Shown: positions 34,202 to 43,762 of the stretch, piece after piece | Numbering within the stretch: position 1 is the first letter of the stretch | Layout: the number at the start of each line of letters is the position of its first letter | From: Candidatus Rubrivivax defluviihabitans | Lineage (GTDB): Bacteria; Pseudomonadota; Gammaproteobacteria; Burkholderiales; Burkholderiaceae_C | Assembly: GCA_016709385.1 (NCBI GenBank) | Contig: JADJMW010000001.1 | Location: 62,001 to 126,000 of the forward strand | DNA: 64,000 nucleotides | Reading direction: 5' to 3' | Position numbers and translations under genes: made by a program | Notes under the pieces: generated by a model | What the model was told of the DNA's origin: nothing | What the model saw: the letters and a program-made list of their open reading frames with translations, nothing else | The model's database searches: none

Positions 34202-35533
34202 GTGACCCACATCCTGCAACACCTGCCCGCCGGCGAACGTGTCGGCATCGCCTTTTCCGGCGGCCTGGACACCAGCGCCGCCGTGCACTGGATGCGCGCC
34301 AAGGGCGCCATTCCCTGCGCCTATACCGCCAACCTCGGCCAGCCCGACGAGAGCGACTACGACGAGATCCCGCGCAAGGCGCTGGCCTACGGCGCCGACA
34401 TCGCCCGCCTGGTGGACTGCCGCGCCCAACTGGTGGCCGAGGGCATCGCCGCCATCCAGTGCAGCGCCTTCCACATTTCCACCGGCGGCGCCACCTACTT
34501 CAACACCACGCCGCTGGGCCGCGCCGTCACCGGCACCGCGCTGGTGGTGGCCATGCGCGAGGACGGCGTCAATATCTGGGGCGACGGCAGCACCTACAAG
34601 GGCAACGATATCGAGCGCTTCTATCGCTACGGCCTGCTCGCCAACCCGGCGCTGCGCATCTACAAGCCGTGGCTGGACCAGACCTTCATCGACGAGCTCG
34701 GCGGCCGCAAGGAGATGAGCGAATACCTGGTGGCCCACGGTTTCGACTACAAGATGAGCGTCGAGAAGGCCTACAGCACCGACAGCAACATGCTCGGCGC
34801 CACGCACGAGGCCAAGGACCTGGAATTCCTGAACAAGGGCCTGTCCATCGTCAACCCGATCATGGGCGTGGCCTTCTGGCGCGACGACGTGGCGGTGAAG
34901 GCCGAGACGGTGAGCGTGCGCTTCGAGGAAGGCGTGCCGGTGGCGCTGAACGGCATGACCTTCAAGGATGCCGTGGCGCTGTTCGAGGAAGCCAACCGCA
35001 TCGGTGGCCGCCACGGCCTGGGCATGTGCGACCAGATCGAGAACCGCATCATCGAGGCCAAGAGCCGCGGCATCTACGAGGCCCCGGGCATGGCGCTGCT
35101 GCACATCGCCTACGAGCGGCTGGTCACCGGCATCCACAACGAGGACACCATCGAGCAGTACCGCAGCAACGGCCGCCGCCTCGGCCGGCTGCTCTACCAG
35201 GGCCGCTGGTTCGACCCGCAGTGCCTGATGCTGCGCGAGACCGCGCAGCGCTGGGTGGCGCGCGCCATCACCGGCGAGGTGACGCTGGAGCTGCGGCGCG
35301 GCAACGACTGGTCGATCCTGGACACCACCAGTCCCAACCTCACCTACCAGCCCGAGCGGCTGAGCATGGAGAAGGTCGAAGGCGCGTTCACGCCGGCCGA
35401 CCGCATCGGCCAGCTGACGATGCGCAACCTGGACATCCAGGACACGCGCGGCAAGCTCGGCATCTATACCCAGGTGGGGCTGCTGGGCAGCGACGGTTCG
35501 ATGCCGCTGCTGGGCGGGCCGGACGAACGCTGA
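34202..35533 (+). CDS. argG: Argininosuccinate synthase
   Basis: The product is 443 residues from a GTG start. The PP-loop ATPase motif is AFSGGLDTSAAVHWM. The length and the blocks NTTPLGRAVTGTALV, WGDGSTYKGNDIERFYRYG and GRWFDPQCLMLRE identify the long, E. coli-like class. It joins citrulline and aspartate in arginine synthesis. The first part of the track-long frame is a shadow; only GTG at 34202 gives the conserved N-terminus (THILQHLPAGERVGIAFSGG). It stands alone. Confidence 0.94.
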   Translation: MTHILQHLPAGERVGIAFSGGLDTSAAVHWMRAKGAIPCAYTANLGQPDESDYDEIPRKALAYGADIARLVDCRAQLVAEGIAAIQCSAFHISTGGATYFNTTPLGRAVTGTALVVAMREDGVNIWGDGSTYKGNDIERFYRYGLLANPALRIYKPWLDQTFIDELGGRKEMSEYLVAHGFDYKMSVEKAYSTDSNMLGATHEAKDLEFLNKGLSIVNPIMGVAFWRDDVAVKAETVSVRFEEGVPVALNGMTFKDAVALFEEANRIGGRHGLGMCDQIENRIIEAKSRGIYEAPGMALLHIAYERLVTGIHNEDTIEQYRSNGRRLGRLLYQGRWFDPQCLMLRETAQRWVARAITGEVTLELRRGNDWSILDTTSPNLTYQPERLSMEKVEGAFTPADRIGQLTMRNLDIQDTRGKLGIYTQVGLLGSDGSMPLLGGPDER

Positions 35534-35560
35534 GAGTCTGGCGCGGCGGGCGCGGCGGCG

Positions 35561-36610
35561 TCAGGCTGCCGGCGGCACGCCGTCGCGGAGCAGGGCACTG
35601 GCGCGCATCCGCCCGACCTCGATGCCGTTCCAGTTGCTGAGCGCGAGGTCGCTGAAGCCGTGCACGAAGGCGCGGTCGGCGTCGGCCAGCGGCAGCAGGC
35701 GTTCCACCACCGCGGCCAGCACCAGTTCGCAGGCGCGTGCGGTGTTGCCGTCGTCCATCTTGATCGCCAGGCCCAGGCCCAGTTCGGGCAGCGCGGCGCA
35801 ATACATGCCTTCGGCGCCGACCTTGCAGAACAGGCGCTCGCCCAGGCGCTCCATCAAGCGCGTGTCCAGGCGGCCCGTGCCGGCCACCATGAACGGTGCC
35901 TTGGCCACCGCCGCGCGCAGGCGTTGCGCGGCGCGTGCGTGGTCCGGGCGCAGGCCGGTGCCGGTGCCGACGCGGGCGAAGGCGTGCGCCAGGTGGCGCA
36001 GCGGGATGGCGTAGGTGGGGATCGAGCAGCCGTCGGTACCCGCGGCGGTGCGCGACAGGTCGTAGCCCGTGGTCGCCTGCAGCGCCGCCGTCACCTCGCG
36101 CATCACCGGGTGGTCGGGCCTCACGTAGCCGCGCAGGAAATCGCGCCGGTCGCCGTCTTGCGCCATCAGGCAACCCAGGCACACGAAACCGGCATGTTTG
36201 CCCGAGCAGTTGTTGTGCAGGGCGCTCGGAACCTCGCCGCGTGCGGCCAGCGCCTTCATCGCGGCGTCGTTGTAGGGCCAGTGGGTGCCGCACTCCAGCG
36301 CGGTCGCGTCGACGCCGGCCTTGGCCAGCATGGCCGCTGCCGTCTGCGCATGTCGCGGCTCGCCGCCGTGCGAGGCGCAGGCCAGCGCCAGTTCCTCGTC
36401 GTTCAGCTGCCAGCGGTCGGCCGCGCCGCTGGCCACCAGCGGCAGCGCCTGCAGAACCTTCACCGCCGAACGCGGGAAGACCGGGCGCTCGATGTCGCCC
36501 AGGCGTGTGTGCACGCCGCCGTCGGCGTCGACGACGGCCAGTGCGCCGCGATGGAACGACTCGACGATGCCGCCGCGCATGGCCTCGGCGAGGATGGGGT
36601 TGGCGTTCAT
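35561..36610 (-). CDS. L-asparaginase II (Rhizobium etli-type, PF06089)
   Basis: The product is 349 residues, with EAMRGGIVESFHRGALAVVD at the start, ALACASHGGEPRH, HNNCSGKHAGFVCL and TDGCSIPTYAIPL. These residues define the inducible R. etli AnsA class, unrelated to the classical amyloid-type or AnsB enzymes. It hydrolyses asparagine to aspartate and ammonia in the cytoplasm. It is convergent with argG and divergent from the DUF429 gene, with 34 bases between the starts. Confidence 0.9.
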   Translation of the reverse strand: MNANPILAEAMRGGIVESFHRGALAVVDADGGVHTRLGDIERPVFPRSAVKVLQALPLVASGAADRWQLNDEELALACASHGGEPRHAQTAAAMLAKAGVDATALECGTHWPYNDAAMKALAARGEVPSALHNNCSGKHAGFVCLGCLMAQDGDRRDFLRGYVRPDHPVMREVTAALQATTGYDLSRTAAGTDGCSIPTYAIPLRHLAHAFARVGTGTGLRPDHARAAQRLRAAVAKAPFMVAGTGRLDTRLMERLGERLFCKVGAEGMYCAALPELGLGLAIKMDDGNTARACELVLAAVVERLLPLADADRAFVHGFSDLALSNWNGIEVGRMRASALLRDGVPPAA

Positions 36611-36644
36611 CGAAGCAACTGTAGCGCGCCGCGACAATGCGGCG

Positions 36645-37454
36645 ATGTTCACCCAGTTGATCGGCGTCGACTTCACCTCAGCCCCCACGCGCCGCAAGCC
36701 CGTGACCGCCGCGCGCGGCTTGCTGCAGGGCACCATGCTCAAGCTGCAGCGGCTGGACGCACTGCCCACCCTGGCCGGCTTCGAGGCCCTGCTGGCCGAG
36801 CCCGGGCCCTGGCTGGGCGCGTTCGACTTTCCCTTCGGGCTGCCGCGCGAATTCGTCGATGCGCTCGGGCTGGGCGCCAGCGCCGCCGCAGTGAGCGCCG
36901 AGCTGCACCGCCGCTGCGCCGGCCGCATGGACTTCCGCGCCCTCGTCGACGCCTGGAGCGGCGCGCGTCCGCCGGGTCGCCGGCTGGTGCACCGCGCCAC
37001 CGACACCGCGATGGCCGGCGTGCAATCCACGAGCCCGCTGCAGACGCGTTACGTGCCGGTGGGCCTCATGTATTTTGAGGGCCTCTCCCGTCTGCTGGCC
37101 GCCGGCGTGCACCTGCCGGCGCTGCACTTAGGCGACCCGGCACGCGTGGCACTGGAGGCCTACCCCGGCTGGCTGGCGCACGAACTGATCGGCCGCCGTT
37201 CGTACAAGAACAGCGACGCGGCCGACCGGCTGATCGCGCGCAAGGACCTCGTCGACGCGCTGGAGCAGGGGCGCTGGCGCGGCCTGCGCATCCGGCTCAC
37301 GCATGCGCAGCGCGAAGCCCTGGTCGACGACGCCAGCGGCGACCGCCTCGACGCCGTGTTGTGCCTGTTGCAGGCCGGCTGGGCGGCGACTCAGCCCGGC
37401 CACGGGATGCCGGCGGCGGTCGACCCGGTCGAGGGCTGGATCACCGGTGTCTGA
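36645..37454 (+). CDS. DUF429 family protein
   Basis: The product is 269 residues. It begins with IGVDFTSAPTRRKPVT, the RNase H-like first strand with a conserved aspartate, followed by GAFDFPFGLPREFV and, near the end, SGDRLDAVLCLLQAGWA. These spaced acidic residues suggest a metal-dependent nuclease-like fold, but the family's activity is not established. The antiporter gene follows 21 bases later in the same direction. Confidence 0.8.
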   Translation: MFTQLIGVDFTSAPTRRKPVTAARGLLQGTMLKLQRLDALPTLAGFEALLAEPGPWLGAFDFPFGLPREFVDALGLGASAAAVSAELHRRCAGRMDFRALVDAWSGARPPGRRLVHRATDTAMAGVQSTSPLQTRYVPVGLMYFEGLSRLLAAGVHLPALHLGDPARVALEAYPGWLAHELIGRRSYKNSDAADRLIARKDLVDALEQGRWRGLRIRLTHAQREALVDDASGDRLDAVLCLLQAGWAATQPGHGMPAAVDPVEGWITGV

Positions 37455-37475
37455 AATCCTCGGGCGCCGCCGACC

Positions 37476-38930
37476 ATGGAACTGCTGAACCTGGCCCTGC
37501 TCGTCACCGGCGCGCTGGTCTTCGGCAGCGTGCTGGCGGGACTGTTCTCGGCGCGCGCCGGGCTGTCCTTCCTGCTCGTCTTCCTGGTCGTGGGCATGCT
37601 GGCCGGCGAAGACGGGCCGGGCGGCATCCGCTTCGACGACGTGCGCGTCGCGCTGTGGGTCGGCAGCGCGGCGCTGGGCGTGATCCTGCTCGACGGCGGG
37701 CTGCGCACGCGGCTAGCCACCTTCCGCACCGGGCTGCGGCCCGCTTCGTGTCTGGCCACGCTGGGCGTTGTCGTGACGGCGGGGATCACCGGGCTGGCCG
37801 CGAGCTGGCTGCTCGACCTGCCGCTGGCGGCGGGCCTGCTGGTGGGCGCTATCGTCGGCTCCACCGACGCCGCGGCGGTGTTCTCGCTGCTCAAGTCGTC
37901 GGGCCTGCGCGTGAGCGAGCGCCTGTCGTCGACGCTGGAGATCGAGTCCGGCCTGAACGACCCGATGGCGGTGTTCCTGGTGCTGACGCTGTGCGCGGCG
38001 CTGACGCAGCCCGAGGGCCTGGGCGCCGGCGAGGTGGCGCGCATGTTCGTGCAGCAGGCGTTGGTCGGCGCGGTGGGCGGCGTGGCCGCTGGCATGGCCA
38101 TCGGCGCGCTGCTGCGGCGGCTGCCGCTGGGCGGCACGGCCGACGGGCTGGCCGGGCTGCTGCTGCTGAGTTCGGGCATCGCGGTGTTCGGCGGCGCCGG
38201 CTGGCTGGGCGGCTCGGGATTCCTGGCGGTCTACCTGTTCGGCCTGGTCGTCGCCCACCGTGCGCACGAGGTGGTGCAGCGCTCGCTGGCGGCGATGGAC
38301 GGTTTTGCCTGGCTGGCGCAGGCGCTGCTGTTCCTGCTGCTGGGCCTGCTGGTGACGCCGCACCTGCTGCTGGACACGCTGCTGCCGGCGCTGGGCGTGG
38401 CCGCATTGCTCATGTTCGTGGCGCGCCCGCTGGCGGTGGCGCTGTGCCTGGCGCCGCTGCGTTTCACGCGCGGCGAGATCGGCTTCGTCTCCTGGGTCGG
38501 CCTGCGCGGCGCGGTGCCGGTGGTGCTGGCGCTGTTTCCGTTGCTGATGGGCGTGCCCAAGGCGCGCGAGCTGTTCGAGGTGGCCTTCGTCGTGGTGCTG
38601 GCTTCGCTGGTGCTGCAGGGGGCGACGATGGTGCGTGTTGCTCACCTGTTCGGCGTCAACCTGCCCGACGCCGCCGACGAACCGGCGGCGCGGCGGCTGT
38701 TCGGCGACTTCGTTCTCGACGGCAGCGCGCCGGCACGCGAGCTGTGCGCCTTCTACGGCCTGGAACTGCCCGAGCACCCGGGCACGCTGGCGCAGTGGAT
38801 CCAGGAACGTCTGCGTCGCCCGCCGGTGGTGGGTGACCGGCTGGCCTGGAGCGGGGCGTCTTTCTCGGTGCGCCAGATGGAAGGTGCGCAAGTGCTGCGC
38901 GTGGGGCTGTCGCTGGGCGCGCCGGGCTGA
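37476..38930 (+). CDS. Potassium/proton antiporter, CPA1/NhaP2 (CvrA) type
   Basis: The product is 484 residues. About twelve membrane helices cover 1-385. Transport residues appear in GSTDAAAVFSLL and IESGLNDPMAVFLVL (the ND pair), with WVGLRGAVPVVLALFPL later, as in NhaP2. A soluble C-terminal part (about 395-484) includes a CorC-like module (SFSVRQMEGAQVLRVGLSLG). It exports K+ or Na+ in exchange for protons at the inner membrane, for volume and pH control. Confidence 0.88.
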   Translation: MELLNLALLVTGALVFGSVLAGLFSARAGLSFLLVFLVVGMLAGEDGPGGIRFDDVRVALWVGSAALGVILLDGGLRTRLATFRTGLRPASCLATLGVVVTAGITGLAASWLLDLPLAAGLLVGAIVGSTDAAAVFSLLKSSGLRVSERLSSTLEIESGLNDPMAVFLVLTLCAALTQPEGLGAGEVARMFVQQALVGAVGGVAAGMAIGALLRRLPLGGTADGLAGLLLLSSGIAVFGGAGWLGGSGFLAVYLFGLVVAHRAHEVVQRSLAAMDGFAWLAQALLFLLLGLLVTPHLLLDTLLPALGVAALLMFVARPLAVALCLAPLRFTRGEIGFVSWVGLRGAVPVVLALFPLLMGVPKARELFEVAFVVVLASLVLQGATMVRVAHLFGVNLPDAADEPAARRLFGDFVLDGSAPARELCAFYGLELPEHPGTLAQWIQERLRRPPVVGDRLAWSGASFSVRQMEGAQVLRVGLSLGAPG

Positions 38931-39046
38931 TGGCACGCCCAGCCGGCCCGGGCACAGAATAGGTGCCGTCGCGGCGGCAGGGTCGGGCGCCGCCGGCAGG
39001 CGTGCACGGACGCCCGACCCCAAGCACCGATCCACGGAGAATCCCC

Positions 39047-39541
39047 ATGCTGCCGGCGAGCCTGGAACTGCTGCAGAACATGCCCATCTTCGGCGCCGTG
39101 CGCGAGGATGCGCTGCAGGTCCTGCTGGAGCAGACGCGCCGGGTGCGCGTGGCCGCGGGTCGCCATTTCTTTCACGAGCGCGACGCGGCGAACTGCATGT
39201 ACGTGCTGGAGTCGGGCCGCGCGGCGGTGGTGAAGGAGTGGCAGGGCCGGGAGTTGCCGCTGCGCGAACTGGGCCCGGGTGACTGCTTTGGCGAGATGGC
39301 CTTGCTGGACCTGTATCCGCGCAGCGCGGCGGTGCGGGCGCTGACCGACTGCCTGGCGATCGAACTCGGGCCCGCGGACCTGCTGCGCCTGTTCGAGCGC
39401 GACTGCGAGCAGTTTGCGCTGATCCAGATGAATATCGGCCGCGAGATGTGCCGCCGCCTGCGCATCACCGACGAGATGCTGTTCCAGGCCCGCATGGGTG
39501 ACATGACGGCCGCGGACGACACCGGCTTCCAGGCGCTCTGA
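39047..39541 (+). CDS. Cyclic-nucleotide-binding (CRP/FNR-fold) domain protein
   Basis: The product is 164 residues consisting of one cNMP-binding beta-roll. GPGDCFGEMALLDLYPRSAAVRA is the phosphate-binding cassette, with the Glu and Arg that contact the ribose and phosphate in place. There is no HTH afterwards, only a short helical end, so it is not a DNA-binding CRP homologue. It may relay cAMP, and it lies 282 bases before a large cyclase-domain gene, which makes a link tempting but unproven. The ATG at 39047 gives the tidy domain start. Confidence 0.85.
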   Translation: MLPASLELLQNMPIFGAVREDALQVLLEQTRRVRVAAGRHFFHERDAANCMYVLESGRAAVVKEWQGRELPLRELGPGDCFGEMALLDLYPRSAAVRALTDCLAIELGPADLLRLFERDCEQFALIQMNIGREMCRRLRITDEMLFQARMGDMTAADDTGFQAL

Positions 39542-39823
39542 CCATCAGTCCGTTCAGCGGCGAAACGCAACGCCGTTCGGCGCGCTGGTGCCGCGGTCGC
39601 AGTGCGCCACCTTCAGCACCCAGAAGCACGGCGCGTCGATCGCGCTGGCCACGTTGCCGGCGATGATCCGGCTTCCTTCCCTGGCCAGAATTCGGACCTG
39701 TCTGCCCCGACCCGGGGGTGACGGACGAGGCGGTATCGACCCATCCCCATCCGGGCAAAGAACGGGTACGCTACGAACAGCGCGGCAGCGATCAAGCTGC
39801 CCGATCGACATCACCACGGACTC
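39542..39823. other. Gap before the cyclase gene
   Basis: No plus-strand gene. On the minus strand a frame ending near 39554 reads like ordinary protein for its last ~45 residues (IIAGNVASAIDAPCFWVLKV...), but has no start or family I recognise and continues only as a shadow of the cyclase gene. It may be a gene remnant. The cyclase gene's promoter should lie here. Confidence 0.35.
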
Positions 39824-42800
39824 ATGCGTTGCGCTGGCTGCAACCACGAAAGCCCCGACGGGCAGAAGTTCTGCGGGGCCTGCGGTGCTCGTCTCACGGC
39901 TGCCGCAGCGCCGGCGACGACAGGCGTTCTCCAGTGCGGGCCATCGAATCCCCGCACGTATACGCCGGCGCATCTGGCGGACCGCATCCTCAAGGACCGT
40001 AGCGCGCTCGAGGGCGAGCGCAAGCAGGTGACGGTGCTCTTCTGCGACATCGCTGATTCCACGCCCCTGGCAGAGCGTCTTGGTCCCGAGCGCATGCATC
40101 ACGTCTTGAACGCCCTGTTCGATCTCGCACTGGAACAGGTGCATCGCTACGAAGGCACGGTCAACCAGTTTCTGGGGGACGGTTTCATGGCGCTGTTCGG
40201 TGCACCGATTGCACTGGAGGACCACGCCCTGCGCGCCGTGCTCGCGGCGCTGGACATCCAGAGAACCTTGGCAGAGCGTTCAGCCACAGTCATCGGCGCC
40301 GGGCAGCGCCTGGGACTGCGCATCGGGCTGAACTCGGGCGCAGTCGTGGTCGGCAAGATCGGTGACAACCTTCGGATGGACTACACCGCGATCGGCGACA
40401 CGACCAACGTCGCGGCACGCTTGCAGGGTCTTGCCGAGCCCGGCATGGTGCTGGCGAGCGAAAGCGTCTGGAGGGACACTCTGCGGCGGGTCGAGTTCGA
40501 GGCGCTGGGCCTGCGCACGCTCAAGGGCAAGGCCGAGCCACTGCCGGTGTTTCGCGCGATTGCACCGCACCGCGGGCGGCGCGAGTCACGAACGGGGGTG
40601 GATCGGGCGGGGCCGACACCGATCGTGGGTCGTGACACCGAACTGTCGGCGATCCGCGACCGGATGGATCGACTGGCGGAGCAGGAGGGTGGTGCGATCC
40701 TCACGCTCGTCGCCGAGGCCGGTCTGGGCAAGTCACGGTTGGCGGCCGAGGCCGTGCGGATGGCCCACGAGCGCGGCTTCGATTGCATCGAGGGAAGTTG
40801 CCTGTCGTTCGGTCGCGCCATCAGCTATTGGCCGTTCCGTGAAGCGATCCGCCGCCACTTCGGCATTGGCGAGGACGATCCCGAGGACATCGCCTGGGAA
40901 CGTCTGCGATCGGGGCTGGGCTACCTCTTTCCCGAGGGGGTCGACGATCTTCTTCCCTACCTGGGGACGCTGCTCGCCCTGCGCCTTCCGGCGGAGTACG
41001 TCGATCGCACCCGCTATCTGGACGGACGGGCGATGGGTCAGCAGGTGTATCGATCGTGTCTGCGTCTGCTCGAATGCCTGGCACTTCGGCGTCCGCTGAT
41101 GGTCGTGCTCGAGGACTGGCACTGGGCGGACGACTCTTCGGTCGAACTGTTGTCACACCTGCTCCCGCTGGCCCGCCGCGTGCCGATCCTGTTCCTGGTT
41201 GCGATGCGATCGGGGGAAGATCGGTCCGCGCTGGCGCTGACGGAAGCGCTCGACGGCGATTCAGGACTGCGAGACTGTCAGACGACGATCACCTTGTCGA
41301 TGCTGCCTCCGGACGACAGTCTTCGGGTGGCAGCGAACCTTCTTGCGGGCGCGAGCCTGTCGAGTGCGGTTCGCGGGCTGCTGCTGGACCGCGCCGGCGG
41401 CAATCCGCTGTTCATGGAAGAGCTCGTGCGCGTGTTGATCGCGAGTGGTGCGATGGTTCGCAATGCGTCCACTTCGCAATGGGAGACCACCGCGCGGCTC
41501 GCCGAAACGCCGCTGCCCAGGACCATCGAGGGCATCATCGTCGGTCGTGTCGATCGACTCGAGGATGAAGCCAAGCAGGTGCTGAAAGCGGCGGCGGTGG
41601 TGGGGCGCAGCTTCTTCTACCGGGTGCTCAGGGCCGTGACGCAGGCGAGCACGGCGCTCGACGCGGATCTGGCCATCCTGCAGCGGACGGAGCTGATCAA
41701 GGAACGACGGCGTTTGCCCGAGCTGGAATATATGTTCCAGCACCCGCTGGTTCAGCAGGCGACGTACAACAGTCTGCTCGAGGAGCGCCGGCGAGAACTG
41801 CACCGCCAGGTCGGCGAGACGCTTGAAGAGCTCTTCGCAGGGCAGATCGAGGAGTTCTATCCGATGCTGGCGCATCACTTCGCGCAGGCGCACGACTGGG
41901 GCAAGGCGCAGCAGTATCTGTTCCGCGCAGGCGATCAGGCGGGCAGCATCGCTGCGGACGCGGAGGCGCTCGAGCACTACAGGAATGCGCTCGCGGCCTC
42001 GCAGCGGGCCGGAGGCATACTTTTCAGCCGGGTCGAACAGGCCGTGCTCGACCGGAAGATCGGCGAGGCATTGTTCCGGCTCGGACAGAACGAAGAGTCG
42101 ATCACCTACCTGCGCAGCGCACTGGATCGGCTTGGCATTGAATTCCCCGCAACGGCATACCGGCGCGGTCTGAAGATCGCGGCACTGGCCGCGCTTCTCG
42201 TGACAAATCGCTTGTTGCGGCACCTGCGGCTGCGGCCGGGAGCAGACGACCCGCCGGGCGAGGAAGTACTGATCCGGACGCAGACCCTGGAGATCGTCGG
42301 GCTGATCGAGTTCTACCGCGATCCGGGCGATTTCTTCTTGTGCATCCTCCACGGACTTGCGCAGACCGAACGGTTTCCGCAGTTGCCCGTGTACAGCACG
42401 TTCATCTCGGCGATGGGTCTTGTGCTGGACATGCTGGGAATGCATGGCAGCGCAGGGCGCTTCCACGATCGCGCTCGCCAAGCCGCCGATCTGCTCGGCG
42501 ATCCCTACAGAACCAACTACTCGCGCATGCTGCGAGGCATTCACGAGTTCGTCAGCGGCGACTGGGCCTCTGCCGACGAAACCCTGGCCGCAGCGGCGAG
42601 CGGAATGCGTCAGATGGGGCACCTGCAGCTCTGGGCCGTCGCGGCCAATGTTCAGATCTTGGTACTCATTTCGTCGGGGGATCCACGATGGCTGAGCTTC
42701 CCTTCGGAATCGATGAAGGTGGCGACCGAGGCCGGCGACAGTCACATGCTCGGCTGGGCGGCATTCGGCATGGGCCTCGCGCGGAACTTCGAGGGCGACC

Positions 42801-43411
42801 CCAGGGGTGCGGCGGAACAATTCAGTCGCTCGCGTCAACTCCTGGAGTCGGTTCCCGACTATGCGGTGCTGTCCCTCGCGCTGTCGCAGCTGGCGTTCGC
42901 GTTGGTGCAACTCGGGCGCCCGCAGGAGGCATTCCCGCTGCTCGCCCGCAGCCGCGAGCTTCGCCGGCAGCACTGGGTGCGCGCGCAACTGGCCAGCCCG
43001 TCGATCCTGTCGAGCGCCGAGTGCTACCTGCTCGCGCTGGAGAACAAGAGCCTCGACCCCAGGGAGCGAGCAGGCCTGCTGCATCACGCCCGCAAAGCGT
43101 GTGGCGAGGCGACTCGGCATGGTCGGGGGGTGCACGACCACTCGGGACCCGACGCGCTGCGACTGCGGGGCATGCTCGAGTGGCAACGGGGCAAGGTTCG
43201 CGCCGCGCGGCAAGCGTGGGCGCGCGCCTGCGATATTGCCGAGCGCGTGGGCGCGCGGTATGTGCTGGCACAGACGCGCTACGAGATCGGTCGTCGCTTC
43301 AAGAGCCGCGACGATCTCGAATCGGCTGAGCGGCTGTACATGGCCGCCGGCGCATTGGCCGGGCTCGCGAAGACGCGACGAGCCCTTGCGGAACTGGGTC
43401 AGGCGGGTTAG
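39824..43411 (+). CDS. Zinc-ribbon/adenylate cyclase/AAA ATPase/TPR regulator
   Basis: The product is 1195 residues. Residues 3-20 form a zinc ribbon (CAGC...CGAC). Residues ~65-245 form a class III nucleotidyl cyclase domain with metal aspartates D75 (FCDIADST) and D119 (FLGDGFMALFG). From 262 a STAND/AAA-type ATPase begins, with Walker A EAGLGKSR at 298-305. The last ~500 residues are helical, TPR-like repeats. The protein probably makes cAMP or cGMP in response to a signal sensed through the ATPase and repeat parts. GC content is somewhat lower than in flanking genes, hinting at separate origin. The cNMP-binding gene upstream is a possible partner. Confidence 0.87.
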   Translation: MRCAGCNHESPDGQKFCGACGARLTAAAAPATTGVLQCGPSNPRTYTPAHLADRILKDRSALEGERKQVTVLFCDIADSTPLAERLGPERMHHVLNALFDLALEQVHRYEGTVNQFLGDGFMALFGAPIALEDHALRAVLAALDIQRTLAERSATVIGAGQRLGLRIGLNSGAVVVGKIGDNLRMDYTAIGDTTNVAARLQGLAEPGMVLASESVWRDTLRRVEFEALGLRTLKGKAEPLPVFRAIAPHRGRRESRTGVDRAGPTPIVGRDTELSAIRDRMDRLAEQEGGAILTLVAEAGLGKSRLAAEAVRMAHERGFDCIEGSCLSFGRAISYWPFREAIRRHFGIGEDDPEDIAWERLRSGLGYLFPEGVDDLLPYLGTLLALRLPAEYVDRTRYLDGRAMGQQVYRSCLRLLECLALRRPLMVVLEDWHWADDSSVELLSHLLPLARRVPILFLVAMRSGEDRSALALTEALDGDSGLRDCQTTITLSMLPPDDSLRVAANLLAGASLSSAVRGLLLDRAGGNPLFMEELVRVLIASGAMVRNASTSQWETTARLAETPLPRTIEGIIVGRVDRLEDEAKQVLKAAAVVGRSFFYRVLRAVTQASTALDADLAILQRTELIKERRRLPELEYMFQHPLVQQATYNSLLEERRRELHRQVGETLEELFAGQIEEFYPMLAHHFAQAHDWGKAQQYLFRAGDQAGSIAADAEALEHYRNALAASQRAGGILFSRVEQAVLDRKIGEALFRLGQNEESITYLRSALDRLGIEFPATAYRRGLKIAALAALLVTNRLLRHLRLRPGADDPPGEEVLIRTQTLEIVGLIEFYRDPGDFFLCILHGLAQTERFPQLPVYSTFISAMGLVLDMLGMHGSAGRFHDRARQAADLLGDPYRTNYSRMLRGIHEFVSGDWASADETLAAAASGMRQMGHLQLWAVAANVQILVLISSGDPRWLSFPSESMKVATEAGDSHMLGWAAFGMGLARNFEGDPRGAAEQFSRSRQLLESVPDYAVLSLALSQLAFALVQLGRPQEAFPLLARSRELRRQHWVRAQLASPSILSSAECYLLALENKSLDPRERAGLLHHARKACGEATRHGRGVHDHSGPDALRLRGMLEWQRGKVRAARQAWARACDIAERVGARYVLAQTRYEIGRRFKSRDDLESAERLYMAAGALAGLAKTRRALAELGQAG

Positions 43412-43762
43412 CGGATCACGCCGCCGTGCGGACCCCGCACCTTCGGGTGGCGGATTGATCCAGACATCGGCTGCCGGTGTCGCCACGCTGCAGCGCCAAT
43501 TCTTGGTGCGGCGTGTACAGCGGCCGAGGGGTGATGCCGCGACCCCCAAGGCCTGTTCGTCCGAGCCGATCCTGCCCAGGTCTTGGCCGCACCGTTGCCG
43601 TGCCACGGTCATCGCCGTACGAGACTCTTTGGTGGCGACATGACCATAAAGTTATCAATGGAAACGGTGTAGTTCAATAATCGTCCTCGTGAGTAAGTAA
43701 ATCTGGCGCTCAAGACCTATTCCTCCGACCGACCCCTCCACCCCAACCCAGGTGTTCGACCG
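43412..43762. other. Gap between cyclase gene and fasciclin genes
   Basis: These 351 bases hold no recognised gene; small minus-strand frames (43416-43658 and similar) look like noise. The right third is AT-rich and contains the promoter candidate listed at 43652-43685. Confidence 0.4.
43652..43685 (+). promoter_or_regulatory. Candidate promoter for the fasciclin pair
   Basis: TTATCA (43652-43657), an 18-base spacer and AATAAT (43676-43681) would be a fair sigma-70 promoter. In the same stretch GGAAAC (43660-43665), 16 bases and CGTC (43682-43685) resemble an ECF-sigma promoter. Both readings overlap, so which one is used cannot be told from sequence. Confidence 0.35.

Noticed and set aside
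39554..39700. Protein-like minus-strand frame end
   Set aside because: No start, no family resemblance and continues only as antisense of the cyclase gene; kept as a remark on the gap.
41261..43612. 783-codon open frame antisense to the cyclase gene
   Set aside because: The sense frame has clear zinc-ribbon, cyclase and ATPase motifs; the antisense product shows none and has shadow-type composition.
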